In this document: positions 10,568 through 19,017 of the stretch, piece after piece
How positions within the stretch are numbered: position 1 is the first letter of the stretch
Layout: every line of letters begins with the position of its first letter
Assembly (NCBI GenBank): GCA_001579985.1
Contig: LRSR01000555.1
Coordinates: 1-26,030 of the forward strand
Direction of reading: 5' to 3'
DNA length: 26,030 nt
Source of the DNA: Hypsibius dujardini
Taxonomy: Eukaryota > Tardigrada > Eutardigrada > Parachela > Hypsibiidae
Program-made: the position numbers and the translations under genes
Notes under the pieces: model-generated
Database searches by the model: none
What the model was told of the DNA's origin: nothing
The model's input: only the letters and a program-made list of their open reading frames with translations

Positions 10568-11008
10568 ATGGATGCTGCTGTATCCAATTGGTCAAAAGTC
10601 CTCTCTATTTTCGGGTTGTCTGTTTCTTGTTTCCTGTCTGCAGAGGGCTCTGCTAGATTTTCCCATCAAATCGGCATCGGGTAAGCGCACGCCGGCGTTT
10701 TTTGGACGTGGTTCATAAAGGTCCTGACTCTATTGAAGTGTAGGTATCTGTTGTCTGTAGGCAGCTGTAGATTGCTGTTCAACGACAGCAATATCATATT
10801 CGGTGAATACTGCTGTTGATCTTACGAGTATTTTTTATTTGTTCCCAGAGTTCCATGCTACGATGCGTATGAGTTCCTCTCGAAGCAGTACGGTTTCACG
10901 TGCCAGGATAAAAAGAGCGTACACTATGGGACTTTTTTGTACAAGTGCAGAATATTCCACGTCTGCCATTCAGACGGCCAGAGGAACCCAAAAGCTTTAA
11001 ATATCTAA
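10568..11008 (+). CDS. Secreted protein with a truncated CBM14 (chitin-binding peritrophin-A) domain
   Basis: Exon 1 starts at the ATG at 10568 (ACCATGG) and ends at 10680 before GTAAGC. Exon 2 starts at 10849 after CCCAG and ends with the TAA at 11006-11008. The joined frame (phase 2) gives 90 residues. Residues 1-26 form a signal peptide (hydrophobic LSIFGLSVSCFLSA). The rest carries the first half of a CBM14 domain: FTCQDKK..YGTFLYKCRIFHVCHSDGQR, here split by a dotted gap. This is close to CRIYHVCQSDGR in the CBM14 gene at 19-20.7 kb. The last three domain cysteines (CP..., CDW..., C) are absent before the stop. Cysteine-containing pieces in other frames follow at 11064-11140, so either a 3' exon was missed or the gene is decaying. 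The role would be cuticle or gut-lining chitin binding. Confidence 0.6.
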
Positions 11009-11918
11009 CATTCTTAAAAAGACACGATCTGCTGAACTTTGATGAGCTTGATGAAAAAAAAACTTCTACGACTTTTCCGATAAACGCTGTGAAATGCCGG
11101 GGTTTATGGGCGTTCACCTGCCCCTTACCAATCTGGTAGTTGCAGTTCCTTGGTTCCTCATTCATTTAACCTGTAATTGCAGTATAATTTCGACGACTCG
11201 CTGCAGGAAGTATAAAATTGGAGTTAATTATGGATTGGTGGTGACCAAGATTTTCCACATCCACTGTCTCAGCCGGCGGACAAAAGTTGACACGGTGATG
11301 CTAGTTTTTTGCAAGCAAAACTGTCCCCTCCGCTCCACTGACCCCCTCAAAGTGGCACCGTCCCATTTCCACCGGCCACCGTTTAGTCATTTTTCTCAGA
11401 CTATACCGGCCTACTTCCGGCGTAGCAGCATACTCTGTGACCTGCCATGTAGTAGAAATGACCAAGTGAACAATGACGGATCGATGAACTAACGTGGTCG
11501 CTAAAAAATCTCCAACACACAACCTCCAGCATGGAAATGTGACGTGGAACATCACGCATCGGCATTCGGTTTGATAATAATATGAAGTGCTTCGTACAGA
11601 CTGCCACCTGACGTGTACAGCAGTGCGAATTCGCCAGTCTATTGTATGGTCCTCGAGCATCTTTATAAATTCTCTCTCTAACAGTTGTTCCCCCTTAATT
11701 ACAAACTAAAGTTTTTCTGTTTGGCTATTTTTGCCTTGTCCGAAACCACCAAGTCATTCCCGCTCACAAATTCTTTTCGAAACATTTTTCAATCCAGTAC
11801 TCGAATTGTGCTATTGCCTTCCTTTCGTGCCGTGTTACGTTGTAAGCCATTAACCGTGGCTGATCACTTCGGACACTGCAATTTTCTCGACCATTATCTC
11901 TCCAATTCCGATCAAGCC
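11009..11918. other. 3' flank of the CBM14 gene and upstream region of the ARF gene
   Basis: No confident gene is seen. An open plus frame at 11094-11492 and an antisense frame at 11301-11660 lack recognisable features. A possible splice acceptor (TAATTGCAG ending 11182) is followed by a short frame, YNFDDSLQEV and a stop, which could be a lost terminal exon of the preceding gene. A TATAAAT at 11664-11670 precedes the ARF start codon by about 250 bases. Confidence 0.35.
11664..11670 (+). promoter_or_regulatory. Possible TATA box upstream of the ARF-family gene
   Basis: TATAAAT is followed by a CT-rich stretch (TCTCTCTCTAACAG), about 250 bp before the ATG at 11919. The motif is seen, but use as a promoter is not shown; a 5' UTR intron would also be compatible with the CT-rich AG sequence. 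Confidence 0.25.
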
Positions 11919-12935
11919 ATGGGCATCTACTTTTCGCGTGTTTGGAATACTCTCTTCACCTCGGACCCGGTGAGTGTGGTCATGGTAGGGCTGGACGCGG
12001 CGGGAAAGACCACCATTTTATACAAACTCAAACTCGGAGAGATCGTCACGACCATTCCAACAATAGGTAAGAAGTACGACGAGTTGACACCAGTATACTA
12101 TCACGCACTGTACCTTTTTATCCTCCTAATACTGCAGTGAACCGCGTGGGTCCTCTAGCAGAATATTAAGCTGCCAGTGTCCGAGCTTATACCATAACTC
12201 AAAATGAATTTCTTTGTATTTTTGTGATAGGATTTAACGTGGAGACGGTGCAATATAAGAACCTCACCTTCACCGTCTGGGATGTGGGCGGCCAGGGCGT
12301 CCTCCGGAAGCTATGGCAGCACTACTACGCGTCCGCCAAGGCCGTCATCTTTGTGGTGGACACAAGCGACCAGAGTCGAATGGAAGAGGCTCGCGCAGAA
12401 CTGCACAATGTGGTACGAAATCGATGAACATCTTCCCATGCACTTTCCAACGATAATTTTCTATGTTTAATAATTACATGCAAAGTTAGAATAAAACGCT
12501 TTTTGTATTAGACAATACTTTTGAACAGATACGTAGGTCTCCATTCATATTATTATGTGTGTGTTTTATTAGATAACTGCTGACGAACTCCGGGATGCTC
12601 CCATTCTGATCTTTGCCAACAAGCAGGACCTACCCCTGGCCATGCCTACAGCTGACGTGGCCAAAGCACTCGGACTCGACGCAATCCGAGCCAAAAAGGT
12701 ACTGTACTATAAACCAGTTCGGATTTTAAACCTTTCAAATACGTGTAACTTGGTTTAACGAGCTTAATGTTATACATACAACGTAAATCAACAATCAAGT
12801 GCCCGTCAGTAACGATAATATGTGGATTCTGTTTCGGTTTTGTAGTGGTACATCCAGGCCTGCACTGCCACATCGGGGGATGGACTCTTTGAGGGTCTCG
12901 ACTGGCTAGCTAAAGAAATCACAACTCAACGATAG
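11919..12935 (+). CDS. ARF-family small GTPase (divergent ARF paralogue)
   Basis: Four exons, 11919-12066, 12231-12412, 12573-12698 and 12846-12935, join in phase (1, 0, 0) to 181 residues, exactly the ARF1 length. Met-Gly at residues 1-2 allows N-myristoylation, and an amphipathic N-terminus ([11 protein letters not shown]) follows. The G1 motif is GLDAAGKT (24-31), then [11 protein letters not shown]3 WDVGGQ (66-71, Gln71 kept) and G4 NKQD (126-129). G5 reads TATSG where ARF1 has CATSG. Such proteins recruit coats and effectors to membranes in vesicle traffic. Oddity: the near-invariant switch II DKIRPLW after Gln71 reads GVLRKLW, which should alter effector and GEF/GAP contacts. Introns are 164, 160 and 147 bp. 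It is too close to ARF to be a typical ARL, so I would call it an ARF-like paralogue. Confidence 0.92.
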
Positions 12936-13300
12936 CCATTCAACTAGAAATTCGGTTTCGGCTTCGTCATGTTTTTGTCACTATTTTGATAATTGTGCAC
13001 TCTTCCTGTTTAGACCTAGACATGTCTCACGACGTAATTAAAATTAAATAATGTTTTAATACGGTATAATGGGAAGACGTCGAAATAAGCCCATTTATGG
13101 TTTTGGTTTCTTTTTGTCTCTCTTAATTTAACCACTTCCTATGTCTGTAAAAATCAACCGCTCAGCCTGGGAGGAGCGATAAAGTAGCATCAGGTTCATC
13201 TCGGTCTCCGAAAAACAAAACACAAACATTATCTGAAACAGAACAATTCATTTTCTATATAATGTCGACTTTTAGAAATACCCCAAAAATAGGATCACAT
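12936..13300. other. Convergent intergenic region between ARF and CipC-like genes
   Basis: The 3' flanks of a plus-strand and a minus-strand gene meet here. It holds an ATTAAA at 13037-13042 usable by the ARF transcript. No gene is seen. Confidence 0.4.
13037..13042 (+). terminator. Possible poly(A) signal ATTAAA of the ARF-family gene
   Basis: The common variant ATTAAA lies about 100 bases after the stop codon, in AT-rich sequence. Confidence 0.35.
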
Positions 13301-13644
13301 TTAGAATTCAGCTCCGTACCGCTCTTTCGCCAGATGATGCGCCTGTTTGGTGGCCAAATTTATCGCCTTGGCGGCATCGATGGCGTCCAGGCCCTTGGTC
13401 TCAATTAGTTTCATCACTTCCTCGCCGCGAACGCCGCTAAAAGCTCCTTCATCACCGCGTACGATGGGGTCTCACCCGTACTGGCCAAATGATGTTCGTA
13501 CGCTTGCATTGCAGCGAACCCTGCCGCTCCGGCGATGAGTTCGTGGGTCCACGAGGCCTTGTGATGAATACTGCTGTTGTAGACCTGCTGGTGGGCGGCC
13601 TTGGCGTCGTCATGTCCGAAGAGGTTTCCCAAAAGTCCATTTAG
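13301..13644 (-). pseudogene. CipC-like (DUF3759) gene with a one-base frameshift
   Basis: The minus-strand frame shows the CipC pattern: LFGHDDAKAAHQQVYN, then HKASWTHELIAGAAGF, MQAYEHHLAS and KELLAAFA. It then hits TGA at 13414-13416. A frame shifted by one base immediately continues with EEVMKLIETKGLDA, AKQ-type helical sequence and LAKERYGAEF, ending with TAA at 13301-13303. The two parts together match a whole CipC protein of about 115 residues, so one base is missing near 13417-13430 (real mutation or sequence error). For the start, an ATG at 13956-13954 directly followed by GTGAGT could splice to 13644 in phase and give an MLNGLLGNLFGHDD N-terminus. The alternative is an unspliced ATG at 13746. 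It is the first of three related genes on this strand. The CipC function is unknown; fungal members are small, stress- or drug-induced proteins. Confidence 0.75.
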
Positions 13645-14236
13645 CTCCCCAAACAAAAATCTGACGAAGAATAAGTTCAAACGGGAGAGAAAGACAGTAT
13701 TAATTAAGAGAAAGAAGCTGCAAACAAATGTGGAAAACCAATGCAAAAAGTCTCGAGCTGTTTAGAGTTCTTTTGAGGGCGAGTTTATATTGTAAGAAAG
13801 ACGCTGAATAATTCAACTCCCTTGAGTCATAAATGAGCGAACGCCCAGAACAAATCAGTTGTCTGATTTGTACTGTACGTCGCATTGTGCACCCCTGCAG
13901 CTGGTAAAAGCGGTAGCAGAAATGTCAACCCTCGATCATGCTTCACTACTCACCATGTCAAATGTGCCTGCAGTTATCGATCCGTCGGTGCGTACACAAA
14001 CTACTCACACATGGGCTTGATTGTCTGACAATTCATGCCTTTCAATGAACAATGATTTCACACTTTAATCATAAAAAACTCATACACTTGGATCGCGATG
14101 AGTCGACAGATTCTGTACAACAATACTGAAATACCAGTCGGCACAGGTCTCTAATGCCAAATTTAGAAAAATAGATTTGGCCAATACCGTGTTCCTTAAA
14201 AGAAATTATTAGCACAGATAACATTTCTTCCGTAAT

Positions 14237-14242
14237 TTTATT
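14237..14242 (-). terminator. AATAAA overlapping the stop codon of the second CipC-like gene
   Basis: On the minus strand the stop TAA (14243-14241) overlaps AATAAA (14242-14237). Whether it is used for polyadenylation is not known. Confidence 0.3.
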
Positions 14243-14654
14243 AATTATTTTGGCCTTCAGGGCCGGTCCCTCCTCCATATTTCTGCTTGGCAAATGTCCT
14301 GGCTTGTTCCGCAGCCAGTATTTTAGTCTTGGCTGGGCTACCGTGATGCAGGGTTTGAATTTGGAAGATATTATCGACTTCCGCCGTGGCGAACTGGGTC
14401 AGTAACTCGTCCATTTCCGCACAGGTACGCGGGGGAAGTTCGTCCGAGTTGATGAGGTGATTCTCGTAGTATTTCAGCGCTTCGAAGCCGGCAGCAGCCG
14501 CGATGAATTCGTTAGTCCATTTAAATTTTGAGAGGAGCGGATGTTTGACGGATAATTCATAGACCGTTTCGTTGGCATCTTTGGCATCCTCGTAACTGAA
14601 TAGTCTCGTGAGAGGGACATGGTGGATTTCAGTTCCGGTTGGTGTTGTTTCCAT
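14241..14654 (-). CDS. CipC-like protein (DUF3759 family), 137 residues
   Basis: A single intronless frame from ATG 14654 to TAA 14241. The centre carries SYEDAKDANETVYELSVKH, KWTNEFIAAAAGFEALKYYE with NHL following, and DELLTQFATAEVD. The C-terminus has the helical LAAEQARTFAKQKYGGG. This order (E/HDA..VY, W/SxE-hIAAAAGFEAhKxYE, ELL..FA.AEVD, AEQA) is the CipC/DUF3759 signature I know from Aspergillus CipC and related fungal proteins. There is no signal peptide or membrane segment, so it is likely cytosolic and mostly helical. It is closest to the gene at 17399-17830 (identical SYEDAKDANETVY), so those two are recent paralogues and the gene at 13301 is more distant. The biochemical role is unknown in any organism. 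Confidence 0.85.
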   Translation of the reverse strand: METTPTGTEIHHVPLTRLFSYEDAKDANETVYELSVKHPLLSKFKWTNEFIAAAAGFEALKYYENHLINSDELPPRTCAEMDELLTQFATAEVDNIFQIQTLHHGSPAKTKILAAEQARTFAKQKYGGGTGPEGQNN

Positions 14655-15164
14655 TTTACATATGGCAGTAGATTCGGAGGTCTTTAGAATAAATTCCTCC
14701 TTGGCCGTCTTGTAAATAAATCACCACATAAACAGCACAGCGCCGTGGAACGCCCAAATGGAAGAAAACAACAAAATTTAGAGAATTTTTTAGCAGAAGG
14801 CAGCAATTGCAGTTCAAAGTTTGGGTCTCAGCGAAAGTAAACGCACCACATGTGAATTCAACGCATCCAGATAAAACATCAATTCTATTTGAGTACCGAA
14901 GTACATACTGAGTACGGTATACTGGTTTACGTGATAACAATGGTAGTTTCTCTCCCGCCTGCTTTGACATGTTAAAGACAAAATTATGGTGAGCAACTGT
15001 GTGCAATACACAGGGGCAGAAAGTAAACTACGAAATTGAAATTACTAAAAACGAAAAGCATGGAAACTTAAACATATATTTTACTGCTCTCATATGTTCG
15101 TATGCACGTGCGAGTATGTATGCCTTCTGTGTTGTATACGTAAGATCAGGAAAGGACACCGCTC

Positions 15165-15300
15165 TGACCATGCCTTCCCTTTCGCCGTATTACACTTTGT
15201 GCTGTCGCACTCAGCGGCTCTACTTCACCCCAAATCGGCTAAAACAAGTAAAAGTCGTGACACAAGAGGGCAAACAAAAGGAAGGTCGGTGTGAAAAGCG
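15165..15300. repeat. Dispersed repeat, second copy at about 8735-8850
   Basis: Both copies run in the same direction and share CCCTTTCGC, then GTCGCACTCAG / GCGCACTCTCAG, AAAACAAGYRAAAGTCRT and AGAGGGCAARCAAA. Similarity is moderate over about 110-130 bp. It is non-coding and the element type is unknown. Confidence 0.45.
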
Positions 15301-15664
15301 TGCAATGTTTCGGGGAAGGCATTCTGTTACTAATCAATTTACATTTGGTGCGCATTTTTCAGAGAAGAAAGTATGTAGAATTTGTCGGTAAGACAAACCA
15401 CATTTCCCTTTCCCAAATAGGCTGATACTTTTAACATTCATAATTGTGAATTGTTGTAACAAAGTATTCCTCATTATTTAAATTGTTTCCGCTTGTAATA
15501 TCATGGATTCTTCAAACTAATGACCATGACGGAACTGCCCACAATTGTATTTGGAATACCCAGCAGGAGATTGAGCTTTTCACGTTGGAAGATGACGACG
15601 ATGTTATTAACTACCTAGCTCGACATATAGTAGTCGAGTCAAAAAATAGTTTTCTAATATATGT

Positions 15665-15835
15665 TAGAACTTTAGATTTTCCTTGTTTTTCAGTTTTAGT
15701 TTTTTCAATTTTCGTAGTTTTGTTCATTTTGAACTTTTTATTTTATTTTTGTTTTCACTTTTCGTTAAACTGGATTTTGGTAGTTTTCCCGTTTTCGTTT
15801 TTTCATTTCTTTTTTGTAGTTTTCATGTAGGTCGA
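15665..15835. repeat. T-rich dispersed repeat, inverted copy at about 8185-8340
   Basis: The reverse complement of 8185-8340 shares TTTCGTTAAA, GGTTTTCGTAG / GGATTTTGGTAG, CGTTTTCGTTTTTTC / CATTTTCGTTTTTTC and TTTTCATG(C/T)AGG with this copy, in the same order over about 130 bp. Low complexity makes the match weaker evidence than it looks, but the shared order favours common origin. Confidence 0.4.
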
Positions 15836-15914
15836 CGCAGGAGGCCTCAGACACACGTAACACATGTCTCACCTACCACTTCCAAGTCCATCATTCTCAG
15901 AGGTGCGCTTCAAG

Positions 15915-16690
15915 TCCAGTCTGGATTGACGGCCTCCAGTGGTCAAGGCCAATAAATCGGAATGGATGTAATGGTAATCGAAATTCTCGTGAGATCGAAC
16001 TAAAGCCTCACCGATGCGCTCCAATGTGTTTTCTTCATTATTAACCTGATGCGAAAGGGCACTGCCAAAATCTTAAAGATCGACCCGTCCTCAGCCATTG
16101 TTATTGTTTCCGTCCGGATGCTGGCAGGAACAAATGGGGGATTTTGACCGTGAAGATAACAAAACGCGTCAAGTAACTTCTCCGCAAATTAACTGAGAGC
16201 TTGTTCGATTTTATGAAGTCATTTAGAGAAGTGCAACTTTTACCATGACCGTATTCGTAATTGTTGAACAAGAAGGCCAGTTCAAATGACCCTGTGAAGC
16301 CCAATAATGTGGCTGATCTATCAATGGGCCGTGAAAGTTACTGAACTCCGAATCCGAAAGGCTGAACAAGATTATCGTGTCGAAGACTTACGAACGTGTT
16401 AATTCTTTCCTTCAACTTGTCCAAGCTGCTAGCGCTCTCGAAGTCAAATGAAACAAACAAAGCTGATTGCAGGCTAGGGTTTATATATTTGCCTTTGGAT
16501 TCCGGTGAGGAGGTCCTTCGAACATTGAGATAAATCCAAGCAATCAGCTTCAGCAGAGTCTCCGAAATCATGGAAAATAAATACGAGTTATTCGTTAGGA
16601 GCTGCATCGGATCAAATAGCTTTCCACAGTCATCCTCCAGAACGATTGCAGTCGCGTCGTCGTATGAACCAGATAGATAAGCACGTAAGA
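15915..16690 (-). pseudogene. Decayed partial copy of the tandem-kinase gene (exons 1-2 region)
   Basis: The minus-strand translation follows the pseudokinase domain of the gene at 2146-7759. IVLEDDCGKLFDPMQL matches its LVLEDGHGKLSNPLHL, LRHDNLVQPFGFGVQ its IRYNAFVHFIGVAVQ, and GSFELAFLFNNYE its RSFEIAFLLEDYE. LLDAFCYLHGQNPPFVPASI matches its ILDALCYLHRQDPPFVIGSI, and YHYIHSDLLAL its YYVYPELLAL. A phase-1 splice donor (CATG, then GTAAAA) sits at the same place as the intact gene's intron 1. Breaks are an in-frame TAA at 16338-16340, loss of the first third of exon 2, and a frameshift after KILAVPFRIR. Nothing corresponds to exons 3-4. It is a duplicated and degenerating relative. Divergence is substantial, so the duplication is not recent. 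Confidence 0.75.
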
Positions 16691-17398
16691 AAAATATTTC
16701 ACATTACTCGCTTCTTTTCTCGTGTTCATTTGCCTGGGTCGTTATATCGGCAATACTAAAGTCGCAAGGTTCCATGGATATAACAAAGGAAGTTGACAAA
16801 CTACGGGAGCCTAATTTATAGTAGCTTCAGCCACATAAAGTAACGCCGATAGTTGATGTTGGGAAATCCTTTGTGCGAACCACCTGTGCGCTGTTATACA
16901 TTACACCTTGGAATTAATTGCAATATGTTGAAACTCGGAATTCAATTTGCATCGATAATCAGTTATCTAGTTTCTCTTTGTTACATTCCAGCTTATCTCA
17001 AACCGGGATAATAACACCGGGTTTCCATAAGATAATGATTATAGCTTCGCGTACATACACAAAGAAAGTTTGTGCATTTTAAACTTCATCTACATGTACA
17101 AGAAAGCTGTCGTAATTTAAATCAACCGAATACCGCAGCCACGCGGAAGAATGAATGAAGCAACTAACGCGAAAAAAAATTAAAATATTGAAAAAGTATT
17201 TCCACTCGTTGAAGCAGTGTCCTACACACGTGGTAAAAACCTTGCGCTGATCGAATTAAGCACTTTAACTCGACGGCTTTGTACAACAGCCATGCAACAA
17301 GTGTAATGGCTTAACTCGGTTCGCGCAAGGTTTTTGTCACGTGTGTAGATAACGGAGTCTCCCCACCGCTTCATTCAGTCAGCTGACGCGGTTTTCTT
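16691..17398. other. Intergenic stretch with a short palindrome
   Basis: No gene is recognised. A minus-strand ATG at about 16774 begins a short frame (MEPCDFSIADIT) that could be the lost start of the kinase-like pseudogene. An inverted repeat lies at 17221-17348. Confidence 0.4.
17221..17348. repeat. Inverted repeat with CTACACACGTG termini
   Basis: CTACACACGTGGTAAAAACC at 17222 is repeated inverted as GGTTTTTGTCACGTGTGTAG ending 17348. The pairing continues inward through CTTGCGC and GAATTAAGC / GAGTTAAGC. Arms are about 45 bp around a 35-40 bp loop. It lies about 50 bp past the stop of the third CipC-like gene. It could be a small MITE or a transcribed hairpin. Confidence 0.6.
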
Positions 17399-17830
17399 CT
17401 AGGTCTCCTTCGTTGGTAATGGTACCGGTTCCTGCAGCAGCGACAGACCCGTTTCGCCCTCCCCATACCGCTCCTTCGCCAGCCCCAAGGCCTGTTCCGC
17501 GGCCATCTTCTCTACCTTCGCCGCGTCCAGATGATTCAGCTTCCGCAGTTCGATGATCTTATTCACCTCCGCGGTGGAGAACATCTGTAGAAGATCGCTC
17601 ATCTCCCGACAGGTGTGCAGTTGCAATTCCTTCGCCTCGTTCAGTAGATGATTCTCATAGTACTTGAACGCCTCGAAGCCTGTAGCAGCAGCGACAAATT
17701 CCTGTGTCCAGAGGAGGGTTTCAGTCACTGGCGTCAGTTTGACGGAGAAGTCGTAGACCGTCTCGTTGGCATCCTTTGCGTCCTCGTAGCTGAAGACCCA
17801 CGAGGACGCGGTGCTATCAAGCTTGGCCAT
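17399..17830 (-). CDS. CipC-like protein (DUF3759 family), 143 residues
   Basis: One intronless frame from ATG 17830 to TAG 17399. Signature blocks in order are FSYEDAKDANETVYDFSVK, LLWTQEFVAAATGFEAFKYY followed by ENHL, MSDLLQMFSTAEVNKII and MAAEQALGLAKERYGEGE, ending in a proline-containing tail (LLQEPVPLPTKET). It shares SYEDAKDANETVY and the KYYENHL segment with the paralogue at 14241-14654, and LAKERYG with the frameshifted copy at 13301. It is cytosolic by sequence, with no signal peptide or membrane helix. The GC content of the coding part is clearly above its flanks, as in the other genes here, so composition has adapted to the host. The function is unknown; the family is best known from fungi. 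Confidence 0.85.
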   Translation of the reverse strand: MAKLDSTASSWVFSYEDAKDANETVYDFSVKLTPVTETLLWTQEFVAAATGFEAFKYYENHLLNEAKELQLHTCREMSDLLQMFSTAEVNKIIELRKLNHLDAAKVEKMAAEQALGLAKERYGEGETGLSLLQEPVPLPTKET

Positions 17831-19017
17831 TCAATAGTGTTACCGAAAAAATTTGCCAAAAATTTCAAAAAGGTTTTAAGGGTAGCGCGGGGAAAAACTT
17901 CGAAATTTGAGGGTGCCCTTTTTGATGAGTAAATTGACAAGCAAGCCTACTATGCATGAGAATGAAAGTAGCTTCTACTCATACGAGAACACAGTGGACG
18001 GAAAATCGATATGAAACGGCACAGTACCTTTCGAGCTTGCTACGCTGCATTTCTTCTGCGTTGTTGAAGAATGTTATTGATCAGAAAGTGCCAGCATAGT
18101 AATCGATCCAGCCAAACCGGTATGAGCACACTATCTGCTGATTCAACTCAATGAATAAGTTCCGTCTGATTGCATTTGTTATCGCAGCGGCCTGGTTGTG
18201 TGCTATGTGTTTCTGAGTTTTGACTTACACCTTAGGATGTTCATAAACACATATTCGAGCTAACTTTTTGTGCGGGTTCCTATGCAGCCCCGCATAAAAA
18301 AAGCAGCCCAATATAAATAAAACAATCGTCCGGCGAATTAAAAATCTATAACTCAAACTGGAGTGAGGACTTGCAGGGAAAATTTACGGTGGAACTATGA
18401 TTATATGCCCATAGTGTAGCAGTGGGCTGCATACTAAATAGATTCCAAAACGACGGACGGAAGAACCAACCAAAATATGGATGACTGAAGGACGGGCATA
18501 TGAACATATGTAGACTGACGAACGAGTGAACGAACGAATAGACGGGTGGGCGTATAGATGAGCTGAAACGAACGGAGGGACCGTGCTCCTTCAGAGAACC
18601 AACAAATTTAGATAAATACTGAATAACTGTCCTGAGTAATACGTGGTTAACAACTGCGAATTCCCGTGCCAAACAATCTGTCATGATGTGCATTTGACAA
18701 CCATCAGAGGCACTAACGACGTTCAGCCTTTATTTTTCAGTCTATGCCATATCGGCGGTTGGTCTGATCGAATATTTTATAAAATGATTTGGTCACTCCA
18801 ATTCACTTTCGAACGTCCCTCAAGGATAAGAAACAATTAATCGCCTAACCAGAATGTGCCCCCTTCAGTCAATCTGTCAAACCACCATAATCTGTACGGT
18901 AAAACATGACCGTGTAAAATTAACACCGATTACAGCATCAGATCCAAAAAGGGCAGATCGACTTTATTTCATCTGGCAAAATTAAACAAAATCAAAGATT
19001 CAAGATAAAACGATGAA
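17831..19017. other. Intergenic stretch with degenerate GACG-type repeats
   Basis: No gene is seen. About 18445-18580 is a run of degenerate tetranucleotides of the GACG/GAACG type (GACGGACGGAAG, GACGAACGAGTGAACGAACG). An antisense frame over it (18346-18693) is repeat-driven. A TTTATT at 18963-18968 serves as the poly(A) signal of the following minus-strand gene. Confidence 0.45.
18963..18968 (-). terminator. Poly(A) signal AATAAA of the CBM14 gene
   Basis: AATAAA on the minus strand lies about 50 bases past the TAG at 19018-19020, a normal distance. Confidence 0.5.

Larger units (their letters stand above)
14655..15914. other. Intergenic stretch with repeat fragments
   Basis: No credible gene is seen; plus-strand frames at 14999-15391 and 15483-15830 are composition-driven (the latter is a run of TTTTCG-like sequence coding F/V/S). 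Two repeat fragments, about 15165-15300 and 15665-15835, match sequence near 8.2-8.85 kb. Confidence 0.45.

Noticed and set aside
11301-11660. 119-codon minus-strand frame and overlapping plus-strand frame 11094-11492
   Set aside because: Both lack motifs, overlap each other, and lie in the spacer before the ARF gene.
15483-15830. 115-codon plus-strand frame rich in Phe/Val
   Set aside because: Product of a TTTTCG-rich repeat; the apparent hydrophobic segments are compositional.
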